Source: Glaciecola sp. XM2
GTDB taxonomy: Bacteria > Pseudomonadota > Gammaproteobacteria > Enterobacterales > Alteromonadaceae
Assembly: GCF_018595715.1 (NCBI RefSeq)
Contig: NZ_JAHEOJ010000020.1
Coordinates: 558,001 to 622,000, forward strand
Length of the DNA: 64,000 bases
Direction of reading: 5' to 3'
The stretch's first letter is position 1. Each line of letters starts with the position of its first letter. This document shows, piece by piece, positions 1 to 8,342 of the stretch. A program made the position numbers and the translations under genes. Below the pieces are notes generated by a model. The model searched no databases. It saw nothing but the letters and a program-made list of their open reading frames with translations, and was not told the origin of the DNA.

Positions 1-1293
1 GTGCTTACTACTACGCGGGTCATTTACATCAAGGGCTTGATGATACCTGATGATACGGACGGTAGCGTGCAATCAGCGAGAGTAAATCAAAAACACTTTG
101 CTTTAAAGACAACTTTTGACGGGCGAAACACTGAATCGCAAAGGCTCGTCATTAGAAATTGGCCTACATTTACAGGGGGTATTACTGGTAATGGGGCTAA
201 CGATACTACCGGGTTTGTGTTGGATGGCGCTTCAACCGATACTCACTCTATAAAATACGTTACGTTCAAGGGTTTATCAATAATCAATTTAGATAACACA
301 GTCGGGCCTAATCCTGAGCTTTCAATTGGGTTTGGTATTCTTTTATTCGGTGGTGAAACTGATGTTATATCTCACATTACAGCAGAAAATATTACGGTGG
401 ATGGTATTCTATCAGGCCAAAGCTCCGCAACAGCAGTTTTTAAATGCAACTCTGCTAGCAATATAAAAATGTGGCGTTGGCACATACAAAATGCGGAGTA
501 CCTATCGCTAAATGATAGGTCTTTATTCGCTTTTCAATGTTACAACACAGATAATGTCTCAATACAAAGATGCTCTTTCACTGAAACAAGCGGTGGAATT
601 TATGAGAAAGAGGGTCTTGATGGCAACAAGGTCGGAATGAGTGTCCGCTTCAATATATTTGATACGAGTCAAGTCCTTTACGCAACCCAAGACGGGCTAA
701 ACGCGCTGGATTTCCAAATAGTACAAAGCAATGTTTTTAATAGCCCTTCTCAGAGAAGCTTTACACCACCAATTCGTTTTACTTCAAGCTCCACGGTAAT
801 ATCTAGTTCGAAGCAGTTGATATCCAACAATGTATTTTATAATCATGAAACAGGTTCTTCGGACGCTGTTATCTCTGTGGATAGAGAAGGGTGGGAAGGA
901 CTTATAATATACAACAATATTTTTCAAGATGTAGTGAGAGGATGGCGTTTTAGCAATGGTGTTAGTGCACCAGAATATATAAATTATAATCTTTATCACA
1001 ATGAAGCTTTTACAAAACAGCCTAACTTCTTTCTTTCTAGCCCCCTTGCGGGCTTGCAAGCGGTTAAAGATGAAACTGCATTTGAAGCTAATAGCTTGGC
1101 GATTGCCCCTCAGTTTTTAAACACGTCTAATGATAACTTTAAACTTAAAAGTAACTCGCCAGCCATAGGGAATGGGGTAGATGGGACAAATATGGGGGTT
1201 TATTTAAGTGGTATAGAAAGAATAGGTGCTGATAACTCACCCTACTTAGCTCCTGCAAAGATGGATTCACCAGAAGTGACGGTAATTTCGTGA
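1..1293 (+). CDS. Right-handed beta-helix repeat protein, probably 5'-truncated by the window
   Basis: The frame is open from the first base, and the GTG at base 1 may be an internal valine, so the true start may lie upstream. The 430 visible residues are rich in short Asn/Ile/Val/Phe strands of the parallel beta-helix type. Near residues 380-400 there is a NFKLKSNSPAIGNG segment, the typical closing rung ("F.L...SPAI..G") of pectate-lyase-like and exopolysaccharide-associated beta-helix proteins. No catalytic residues can be assigned. The polysaccharide locus around it suggests a glycan-binding, lyase or epimerase role (inference). A phage tailspike-like protein is an alternative, but no phage genes are nearby. 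Confidence 0.6.
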   Translation: MLTTTRVIYIKGLMIPDDTDGSVQSARVNQKHFALKTTFDGRNTESQRLVIRNWPTFTGGITGNGANDTTGFVLDGASTDTHSIKYVTFKGLSIINLDNTVGPNPELSIGFGILLFGGETDVISHITAENITVDGILSGQSSATAVFKCNSASNIKMWRWHIQNAEYLSLNDRSLFAFQCYNTDNVSIQRCSFTETSGGIYEKEGLDGNKVGMSVRFNIFDTSQVLYATQDGLNALDFQIVQSNVFNSPSQRSFTPPIRFTSSSTVISSSKQLISNNVFYNHETGSSDAVISVDREGWEGLIIYNNIFQDVVRGWRFSNGVSAPEYINYNLYHNEAFTKQPNFFLSSPLAGLQAVKDETAFEANSLAIAPQFLNTSNDNFKLKSNSPAIGNGVDGTNMGVYLSGIERIGADNSPYLAPAKMDSPEVTVIS

Positions 1294-1311
1294 CTCATAA
1301 CTTAAGGGTAA

Positions 1312-1327
1312 TATTTCATATGAAATA
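1312..1327. repeat. 16-bp perfect palindrome
   Basis: TATTTCATATGAAATA is a perfect inverted repeat 18 bases after the stop codon of the beta-helix gene and just before a promoter-like pair. It could be an operator, but nothing in the sequence names a regulator. Confidence 0.4.
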
Positions 1328-1330
1328 GTG

Positions 1331-1360
1331 TTGACCTTTCTGGCATAAAGCGTCAATACT
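1331..1360 (+). promoter_or_regulatory. Candidate sigma70 promoter
   Basis: TTGACC (-35), an 18-base spacer and AATACT (-10) lie about 260 bases upstream of the first glycosyltransferase gene. The rest of the 333-base gap (1294-1626) has no convincing ORF. Further along it holds a pair of 10-base direct repeats. Confidence 0.3.
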
Positions 1361-1493
1361 ATTAAACCGATGGCGCGTGAGGTGCACGGCAAAGAGATTT
1401 AAAATCAGTAAGCGTTTAGATTAATTGAACGGCAGCGCGAATCAAATATAATCACCTCACCCCGTCAATTGAAGACAAAAGGGCTGATTAACT

Positions 1494-1533
1494 ATGATAT
1501 CGTTGGCGTATGTTTGAATATACATGATATCGT
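1494..1533. repeat. Direct repeat ATGATATCGT, two copies 30 bp apart
   Basis: ATGATATCGT occurs at 1494-1503 and again at 1524-1533, a period of 30 bases or roughly three helical turns. It lies upstream of the glycosyltransferase gene at 1627. The spacing would suit a dimeric or tandem-binding regulator, but this is only a pattern. Confidence 0.3.
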
Positions 1534-1626
1534 GTCTGTATATGCCACTATAAGTGTCTACTAATGCTGTTGCTTCACTCAGCTAGGCTCGTTGTTCAAT
1601 TTTAAAGCCACCACAAAGGGCTTAAT

Positions 1627-2760
1627 ATGAAAGTACTATTTATAAGCGTAGGATTAGTTACATCACTATCCGGAGTAAATTCAACAAAAGGCCGTTACTT
1701 ATCAAGACACTTTTTTAGTGATATGACCCATACTGTCAATGATAGGCAGCTTCATCAAGTAGATGTGCAGGGGGGCACTCTGTTAGGATGTTATGTGCCG
1801 AAGTTTTTGCGTAGAGTAAAGTTATTAGCTTACCCGTGGATAATATCCAATATGTTGTTTCGTGCAGTCAAAAGACACCGCTCTATTGGAGGCTACGATG
1901 CCATAGTTGCAAGAGAGCCCATTGTCGCGGGAGTCATTGCGGTTTTCGTTAGTCGGCTATTAAGATTACCCCTTTTGGTTGAGATGAACGGAAATTATAG
2001 CAGTAAGGTTGTTTGGGGAGAGGAAAACTATAATCTAGTCTCTGCAGTTAAGAGAGCATTAGTGATGCGGCTGATACCCTTTGTATTAAATCGAGCTGGA
2101 GCTATTAGAGTCCTTTACCCATGGCAACTTCAGCCTTATTCTGGATTAAAAGACTTGTCGAGAAAAACTTTTTGTTTTCATGAGTTTACCCAAGTAGAAA
2201 ACATTATGCCTTCTAACAACTGTAAGCCTTATTTACTAGCATTGGGTTCCCCATGGTTTATTAAAGGATTTGATTTGTTGATAAAAGCGTTTGTGATGAT
2301 TGCTGAGCACCATAAAGATATAACTCTCAAAGTGGTTGGCTATTTTCCTCGCGGAGGGCATAAATATCTAGAAAGTTTGGCAAACGGCAATAAGAATATT
2401 CAGATATGCAAACCCGTTAAACATAGCGATGCACAGCTTCTTATTAGTGAATGTAAATGTTTCATTCTCCCATCGAGAACCGAGGCGATGGGTAGGGTTT
2501 TGTTAGAGTCGATGGCTCATCGTAAAGCAATTATTGCATCAGACGCTGATGGTATTCCTCATTATGTAAAAAATGAAATTAATGGATTAATATTCGAGTC
2601 GGGTGATGCGGGTGCTTTAGCTAAATGTATTTCGCGCATTTTAGAAGATGATAAGCTCAGATTGAACATTGCTTCTAATGGGGAGAGAATGGTGCGTAGC
2701 GAATACACAGAAAAACAATATGCAGACAGGTATGCAGCAATGTTGAAGTCTGTGCTGTAA
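1627..2760 (+). CDS. Glycosyltransferase family 4 (GT-B fold)
   Basis: A 377-residue retaining glycosyltransferase expected to transfer a nucleotide-activated sugar to a lipid-linked glycan at the cytoplasmic face. The C-terminal Rossmann half has the donor-binding EX7E motif EAMGRVLLE (residues 286-294), followed by HRKAIIASDADGIPHYV as in GT4 enzymes. The N-terminal acceptor half starts MKVLFISVG. The next gene follows after 13 bases and is also a glycosyltransferase, so the two are probably cotranscribed. The sequence is AT-rich compared with the core genes further right, consistent with an exchangeable polysaccharide locus. The sugar specificity cannot be read. Confidence 0.85.
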   Translation: MKVLFISVGLVTSLSGVNSTKGRYLSRHFFSDMTHTVNDRQLHQVDVQGGTLLGCYVPKFLRRVKLLAYPWIISNMLFRAVKRHRSIGGYDAIVAREPIVAGVIAVFVSRLLRLPLLVEMNGNYSSKVVWGEENYNLVSAVKRALVMRLIPFVLNRAGAIRVLYPWQLQPYSGLKDLSRKTFCFHEFTQVENIMPSNNCKPYLLALGSPWFIKGFDLLIKAFVMIAEHHKDITLKVVGYFPRGGHKYLESLANGNKNIQICKPVKHSDAQLLISECKCFILPSRTEAMGRVLLESMAHRKAIIASDADGIPHYVKNEINGLIFESGDAGALAKCISRILEDDKLRLNIASNGERMVRSEYTEKQYADRYAAMLKSVL

Positions 2761-2773
2761 AGAGGGGTAGACG

Positions 2774-4087
2774 TTGATTACTCGACAAATTAGTCTGTTG
2801 AAATTCAAAGTGTACGATTTTACGCGTCGGCACCTTATGGTTTTTGCAAGTGCCTTAATGTTGTTCCTCTATTATATTTTGAATTTTTTTGGCTCAAAAT
2901 TGGCCTATAAATATTTAATGTCCGCTCATCGATATTATAGGACGAGCTTTTTAGATGAGTTAGTCAAAAAAAACCTCGACAATATTTCATGGTCGTGTGA
3001 AAGGTTTTTTAGCTATGAAAACCCAAATGATAAGGACTGGACCGAACTACGTTCATTGGTGTTAAAAAACCCTATTGTCAACAATGGAAAAATTGAAAAA
3101 GGAGTTTTTTTAGTTAAGTTCAGTACCACTCTACCATTCGTAATAAGGGACCTAGATTGTGATGCCCTTCTTCAATGGTTTTGGCTAGTTATTGAACCAA
3201 GCTCATCTAATTACTGCGCACCAGAACTGTTACATTGGGCGCGGTATAAAAATAGTCCGATTATCATTCAGTCATCGGAAGTAGCTGATCTAACTTTCAT
3301 AAATTCAATGAATAGCAATCTTAAACCGGTTAGTTATGGCTCAAGCGATTGGGTAGATGAACGAATTTTCTCACCCACTGATTCAAAAAAGGATTACGAT
3401 GCTATTTTTGTCGCAAGTTACAACGTAGTCAAAAGGCATCATCGTTTTTTCAAAGCTGTGAGGCATCTGAAGAAGCATGGCTTTAGAGCCGCAATGGTTT
3501 GTACTCCATATGGTGAATGGAAGAACGATGTTTACAACCTACTCAAATATTATGGCGTAATTAAACATGTAGACGTATATGAAGGACTCTCCCCAACTGC
3601 ATTAGCTAGGTTGATGGAACGCTCAAAAGTTAATGTTTTACTTTCTTTAAAAGAGGGTAGTAACAGAGCAATTTTTGAAGGTTTCTTCTCTGGTACACCT
3701 GGAATAGTTCTTCGTGAAAACATTGGTGTCAACAAGAGCTATATAAACCGCGAAACGGGACGATTGATTTATGATTACGAGTTAGAGTCTACGTTACTCG
3801 AGTTTATGCAAGAAACACATCAATATGTACCTCGTGAATGGGCGTTGCAAAACATATCTCCAAAAGTGACAACTCAAAAACTAAATAGACATCTACAAGC
3901 ACTTGCAAAAGCTGCTGGTGAAGATTGGACTACCGACATAGCTGTTAAAGTGAATTCTCCAGAAGCCACCTATTATGATAAGTCAGATAGTGAACGCTTG
4001 TTAACAGTATCAAGAGTAAAATTAGCTTTCTCACGAACAAGTTTACTGACGGATGATAGACGTTCTGATATTCTTCGTTTAAGTTGA
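2774..4087 (+). CDS. Glycosyltransferase family 4-like protein with N-terminal membrane segment
   Basis: The start is TTG, supported by the purine-rich AGAGGGG at 2761-2767. A hydrophobic stretch at about residues 20-42 suggests membrane association. The C-terminal half carries an EX7E motif, EGSNRAIFE (residues 294-302), followed by GFFSGTPGIVLREN, as in GT4 enzymes. The 437 residues are somewhat longer than most family members because of a poorly conserved N-terminal half and a C-terminal tail of about 70 residues. It forms a probable operon with the preceding transferase. The downstream flank is an IS66 relic, so this gene may mark the edge of an acquired segment. Confidence 0.75.
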   Translation: MITRQISLLKFKVYDFTRRHLMVFASALMLFLYYILNFFGSKLAYKYLMSAHRYYRTSFLDELVKKNLDNISWSCERFFSYENPNDKDWTELRSLVLKNPIVNNGKIEKGVFLVKFSTTLPFVIRDLDCDALLQWFWLVIEPSSSNYCAPELLHWARYKNSPIIIQSSEVADLTFINSMNSNLKPVSYGSSDWVDERIFSPTDSKKDYDAIFVASYNVVKRHHRFFKAVRHLKKHGFRAAMVCTPYGEWKNDVYNLLKYYGVIKHVDVYEGLSPTALARLMERSKVNVLLSLKEGSNRAIFEGFFSGTPGIVLRENIGVNKSYINRETGRLIYDYELESTLLEFMQETHQYVPREWALQNISPKVTTQKLNRHLQALAKAAGEDWTTDIAVKVNSPEATYYDKSDSERLLTVSRVKLAFSRTSLLTDDRRSDILRLS

Positions 4088-4182
4088 CGATTTTAATTTC
4101 GATATAAGAAACATTTTGCAGCCGATGTTGTTTAGAGTGTTTGGTTCAGCATAGTATGAAAAATCTCATCCGTGGATTGGTA

Positions 4183-4398
4183 CTAATCTCGGGGATAGGT
4201 CACACCTTTTGCAGTTTGTGAGAACAGCCAAGCTTCTCTGCCATTCACGAAGGGTTTGATTGAGCGCTCTGCGCGATTATTGTCAATACTGAGCCTGCCA
4301 TCAAGCGTATAACGCTCAAGCTTTTCCCATTGATTTAAACAATATTGAATGGCAAAGTCTGGTCGATTTGGTTTGCTAAGGGCTAGGTAGGATAGCTA
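4183..4398 (-). pseudogene. IS66-family transposase (TnpC) C-terminal relic
   Basis: Reading the minus strand from about 4398 to the TAG at 4183-4185 gives an uninterrupted fragment containing [19 protein letters not shown] and then [11 protein letters not shown]. This is the IS66 transposase signature (NNRAER..KPFV.GR..WLF). An in-frame stop lies at its upstream edge and the segment after TAKG is lost, so only about 70 codons remain. It fills most of the 387-base gap between the glycosyltransferase and the asparagine-synthetase-like gene. No terminal inverted repeats were recognised. Confidence 0.8.
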
Positions 4399-4474
4399 GG
4401 CGCTCACGATGCAATCGTAAGGCGCAGCCCATTGGTTTTCCCTGCCGTTTTCATAGCGTCTCGTGCTCGACACT

Positions 4475-6127
4475 TCATTCATTCAGCGATCTAAACATAT
4501 TAATTAAATAACCAAACTTCTTAATTTGGTGTTTATGTAGCAACATTGCAATTCTAACTCTAAAGGGACTGAAACATTTTTTAAATAATGCTGTTTTCTT
4601 AAAGTTATCGTATATGTCCATATCCTTTTGTATATTTGGACTTTTATGTTGATTATCCCACTGATATGAATAATCTTTAGCAACCTTGATAGGGCATTTT
4701 TCATGACCAGGGTAAGTTTGCCAAGGTGTAGATCTAGCAGCAGTAGGAAAGCGTTGAAACCATTTCATATAAAGTTTATGAAAAAGTAGCTCTTTTACTG
4801 GAAAGGCATAAAGATTATCCATAAAGTCCGAGTCAAAAAAAGGCAGTTTTAGATCAATTCTATGACTGTGGATTGTTTCAAAATGACGATCAAGATGACG
4901 TTTTTGATCATTTTTTATAAGGAAATCATAAAACGCTTTATCTTTTTCGTTATGATCTATACTTAAATTTTCAAGAACCTGCTTCTTGAATTGACTGTTC
5001 GCGATTTGTCGGAGCTCGGAACTCAAAAACTTGATGGGTAATATTATTTTTTGATTTTCAAAAAATATGTCTAATGCTTTTTCAAGATTATTTTCTTGGA
5101 CAGCGTTTTGTATCTCTGTATTTAAATAAACAGCGCCAGCACAAACGCTGCCGCCATCGCCAGACCATACTGGTTTACCATTAATAGTATCATCATACTC
5201 AAACTCGTTCTCTTTCATCGTGTCCGAGATCAACTGCGACCAATTCGGGAAATTTAACTCTTTGAGTAAGGTTGGAAAGTAATTCAAATTCAGTTTTGAG
5301 GCGAATATTCTCGCAAACTCATTATCTTGTGATTTTTTTGTACCAAAATTAAAAGCTGAGACTTCTAACTTTTCATAAACTAATTGACTTACTATCACTC
5401 TTGAATCTAAACCGCCGCTTAGAAAAGCCACTGCCTTATTCGTTTCAGTTATTCTTTTTTTTACTGCACGCGTAAATGAATCATATAAATCATCAAAGTG
5501 AGACTTATCTACGTCTTTAATTAAACGTATGTTTTTTCTATTCCAGTAATTAAAAGTTTCAGAACCAGAGGGCCCGAAAATAAGACATTGTGCACTATCT
5601 AGTCTCTTGACGTCGCTTAAGACAGTTCTATTAGATAATGAATAACCAAGAGCAATTTGTTCTAAAATAGCCTGAGGATCAAACTCTAAAGATCTTCGAT
5701 TTAATAACATAAAAAATTGGAAGTTTGTTGAAAAAAACACACGGTCCTTTATTTTTTGATAGAACAGTGGACGTATCCCAGATTTATCAGTAAATAAAAG
5801 TAACTGTTGTTTATCTCCAAAATATTTAAAACCAGAAAAATCACCAGAAGAATTCGCCAGCAACTCGAATAAACGCTCTTTTTCATCTAACTCATCGACT
5901 AAATTGTATTCATTTTCAGAATTACTTAATAACAATTGCCCACTTATTGCAGAATTGCTCGATGAATAGTGAGGGGGTTGCTCGGTATAAAAAACGAAGT
6001 TGTCATTTATATTGGTTTTAGTAAGCTTTAATCCCATTTTGCTATTAAATAATGAAATTATTGCTCCCATCTTCTCAGACGGATTATTTATTTTCTTTAA
6101 ACTAAATACACCTGCAAAAATATTCAT
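4475..6127 (-). CDS. Asparagine synthetase-like protein lacking the glutaminase cysteine
   Basis: A 550-residue AsnB-like protein. The C-terminal synthetase domain has the ATP-pyrophosphatase P-loop SGGLDS (about residues 237-242) and later family features. The N-terminus reads MNIFAGVF instead of MCGIAG, so the Cys2 nucleophile of class II glutamine amidotransferases is absent and glutamine hydrolysis is not expected. Such proteins may use free ammonia or another amine, or catalyse amide-bond formation in a specialised pathway (family knowledge; the substrate here is unknown). It stands alone on the minus strand with an IS66 relic downstream and an IS3 relic upstream, and it is very AT-rich, which suggests horizontal acquisition. 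Confidence 0.75.
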   Translation of the reverse strand: MNIFAGVFSLKKINNPSEKMGAIISLFNSKMGLKLTKTNINDNFVFYTEQPPHYSSSNSAISGQLLLSNSENEYNLVDELDEKERLFELLANSSGDFSGFKYFGDKQQLLLFTDKSGIRPLFYQKIKDRVFFSTNFQFFMLLNRRSLEFDPQAILEQIALGYSLSNRTVLSDVKRLDSAQCLIFGPSGSETFNYWNRKNIRLIKDVDKSHFDDLYDSFTRAVKKRITETNKAVAFLSGGLDSRVIVSQLVYEKLEVSAFNFGTKKSQDNEFARIFASKLNLNYFPTLLKELNFPNWSQLISDTMKENEFEYDDTINGKPVWSGDGGSVCAGAVYLNTEIQNAVQENNLEKALDIFFENQKIILPIKFLSSELRQIANSQFKKQVLENLSIDHNEKDKAFYDFLIKNDQKRHLDRHFETIHSHRIDLKLPFFDSDFMDNLYAFPVKELLFHKLYMKWFQRFPTAARSTPWQTYPGHEKCPIKVAKDYSYQWDNQHKSPNIQKDMDIYDNFKKTALFKKCFSPFRVRIAMLLHKHQIKKFGYLINMFRSLNE

Positions 6128-6189
6128 ATTTTTTCTCTTTGACTTTGCATAATATTCTCAGCATTTTTTAGATTGGACTGCCATCGCTG

Positions 6190-6640
6190 TCATTGACAAT
6201 CGTACAAGTCCATCACAAGAGCTGAATAAAGCCAGCTGCCGCCTGTTGTTAGGTAACTCATGTCTCCAATCCGCACTTGATTCGGTGCAACCGAGTTGAA
6301 GCTCATATTCAACGAGTTGACTGCAACGGCATCGCTGTGTTTTCGCTTAGTATTCACTTTATACGCAAAGCGCTGATTCACTAATAAATTCAATCGTTTC
6401 ATTAGGTTGATGAAGCAATCTCTTGTCATTTCAATCATTTCTTCACGTAGTTTTTTAGGGAGTTCGCGACTGCCCAAAAAAGTTTCTACTGTCTTTAAAT
6501 AATGCCTTAGCTTTACGAAATAAGCGCAGTGTTTTAACACTGAACACTTTAGTCGGCCGCCTCCACCATTCGCAATAAGCTGAAAGTGCTGACTTGCATC
6601 ACTTGGTGCGCGATAGAAACTGGGTATTTATCGTCTAAAC
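6190..6640 (-). pseudogene. IS3-family OrfB transposase relic (truncated, frameshifted)
   Basis: The minus strand encodes pieces of an IS3 OrfB in order: KYPVSIAHQVMQVST, then after a frame change SAYCEWWRRPTK and FRKAKALFKDSRN, then after another frame change FLGSRELPKKLREE. The reading then runs on through RFAYKVNTKRKHSDAV to APNQVRIGDMSYLTTGG and LYSALVMDLYD. The last part is the start of the DDE integrase core with its first Asp. The stop at 6190 removes the second Asp and the Glu. One frameshift falls in a T run near 6480. The gene is dead. Confidence 0.8.
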
Positions 6641-6653
6641 TCGAGATAAAATA

Positions 6654-6935
6654 TTACGTTACTTCATTTCCATTGCAAAACTTGTGACGCTTTTTTAAGA
6701 TTTCATTCCCTACCCGTGGACGTTTATTCTCTCTTCGAAGCTTTATCAAATCAGCGCTCTTATCACTTGCTAACACGTCTTCTTGGCTATATCTTATACT
6801 CAGCCATCCAGTTGTATAAGAGCTTATCGGCAATCCCTACTGATGCTGCCGCTTCAACAACTGAATAACCCTGTTCGGGTCACTAATGCTATCGTTTCTA
6901 GTTTTAAATCGTCGGGATAGCGTTTATACCGTCAT
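6654..6935 (-). pseudogene. IS3-family OrfA relic
   Basis: Three frame-shifted minus-strand pieces join into an IS3 OrfA helix-turn-helix protein: RYPDDLKLETIALV, then EQGYSVVEAAASVGIADKLL and YNWMAEYKI, then SADLIKLRRENKRPRVGNE and ILKKRH. The last part is the usual leucine-zipper region. It lies directly upstream of the OrfB relic, as in an intact IS3 element, and ends with TAA at 6654-6656. Together the relics occupy the 6128-7064 gap. The outer inverted repeats could not be recognised. Confidence 0.75.
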
Positions 6936-7064
6936 TTAGTTATGTCTCACCTCCAGTGCAGGTGTTAATCCTTTTTTGAGGTATCCGGCTCATTCACGCA
7001 ATACACCGCGTCGAAGAGCATATAATAACTAATGGTAGTTGCACCGAATTTGTTACAGGCTCAA

Positions 7065-8342
7065 TCAGCTCCGTCTATACCCCTCCCAAACCCCTTTCAT
7101 ATCGATGATCTTACCCACTGGTTTGTTTATCACTTTGAACTCTTTGTGATCGACCAGCATGACATGTATGTCGGCTTCAGTTAAAGCTGTATCTAAAGAT
7201 ACAAGGTTGATACCTTCAATTTGCGTATCCAAACTAATGTTTGGCTCCACACAAATACAGTTAATATCCCCTAATGTTGATAAAAGTTTTGCGATAGTGA
7301 GCGATGGGCTCTCCCTTAAATCATCTATATCAGGCTTAAATGCTAAGCCATAACAGGCTATTGTGACTTTCGACTTCATAGCTGCTACATTTTCAAGTAA
7401 CAACTCCCCCGCCGCTTGTTTTACTTTTTGTACCACCCACTTTGGCTTGCTATCGTTTATCTCTCTTGCTGACTTTATTAATCGAGCGGTAACAGGTGAC
7501 TTACTTACAATGAACCACGGATCAACCGCTATGCAGTGGCCACCAACACCGGGCCCAGGCTGCAGAATGTTTACTCGCGGATGCAAGTTTGCTAGTTCAA
7601 TCAACTCCCAAACGTTAATTCCAGCTTCGTCACATATCATAGACAACTCATTTGCAAACGCTATACTGACATCTCTTGAGGCATTCTCTGTAAGCTTTGC
7701 CATCTCTGCAGTTCTAGCATTTGTAACAATGCAATTACCTTTGACAAATATTTTATATAATTCTACTGAACGTTGAGAACAAAGGGGCGTTATGCCTCCA
7801 ATGATGCGGTCATTAGAGACTAATTCTTCTATGACCTTACCTGGTAATACACGCTCAGGGCAGTGTGATACGTTTACATCGGCATTTTCTGTTCCGTGTT
7901 TAGGGAACACTAATTCGGGTCTTAAATCGGCTAACCATTCGGTGACCTTTTCGGTAGCGCCAACGGGAGATGTAGACTCTAAAATTACTAAATCTCCCTT
8001 TTTCAATACCGGCGCAATTGCTATACATGCTTTCATAATATAACTTATGTCGGGCACTGGAACCGACGAGTCTGTTTTCAGGAAAGGCGTAGGCACGGCT
8101 ATCAAGAAGGCATCTGCAGGCTCTGGAGTAGTAACCGCCTTCAGCGTTCCTGCAGCTACCGCCTTACTTACTATTTCACCTAAACCGGGCTCAACTATAT
8201 GGATTTCACCACGATTAATGGTGTCAACCGCATGGTGATTAACATCAACACCGATCACGTTTATCCCACTTTCTGCAAACATAGCTGCTGTTGGAAGACC
8301 TATATAACCCAATCCAATCACTGATATTGTTTTAAATGACAT
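7065..8342 (-). CDS. wecC: UDP-N-acetyl-D-mannosamine dehydrogenase
   Basis: It oxidises UDP-ManNAc to UDP-ManNAcA in two NAD-dependent steps in the cytoplasm. The 425 residues match the WecC length. The N-terminal Rossmann motif is VIGLGYIGLPTAAMFAESG, there is a central helix linker, and the catalytic cysteine lies in GPGVGGHCIAVDPWF. The downstream NAD/UDP-sugar domain includes AFKPDIDDLRESPS. The motif spectrum (HIVEPGL, GGHCIAVDPWF) points to WecC rather than UDP-Glc or UDP-GlcNAc dehydrogenases. It is immediately downstream of wecB with no gap, so the pair converts UDP-GlcNAc to UDP-ManNAcA. This precursor may feed the exopolysaccharide or an enterobacterial-common-antigen-like glycan. 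Confidence 0.93.
   Translation of the reverse strand: MSFKTISVIGLGYIGLPTAAMFAESGINVIGVDVNHHAVDTINRGEIHIVEPGLGEIVSKAVAAGTLKAVTTPEPADAFLIAVPTPFLKTDSSVPVPDISYIMKACIAIAPVLKKGDLVILESTSPVGATEKVTEWLADLRPELVFPKHGTENADVNVSHCPERVLPGKVIEELVSNDRIIGGITPLCSQRSVELYKIFVKGNCIVTNARTAEMAKLTENASRDVSIAFANELSMICDEAGINVWELIELANLHPRVNILQPGPGVGGHCIAVDPWFIVSKSPVTARLIKSAREINDSKPKWVVQKVKQAAGELLLENVAAMKSKVTIACYGLAFKPDIDDLRESPSLTIAKLLSTLGDINCICVEPNISLDTQIEGINLVSLDTALTEADIHVMLVDHKEFKVINKPVGKIIDMKGVWEGYRRS

Noticed and set aside
6190-6540. 116-codon frame as an intact small gene
   Set aside because: It is the longest surviving piece of the frameshifted IS3 OrfB, and its apparent start lies out of frame with the real upstream part.
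7363-8238. Plus-strand open frames opposite wecC
   Set aside because: They are shadows of wecC, which is supported by full-length family motifs.
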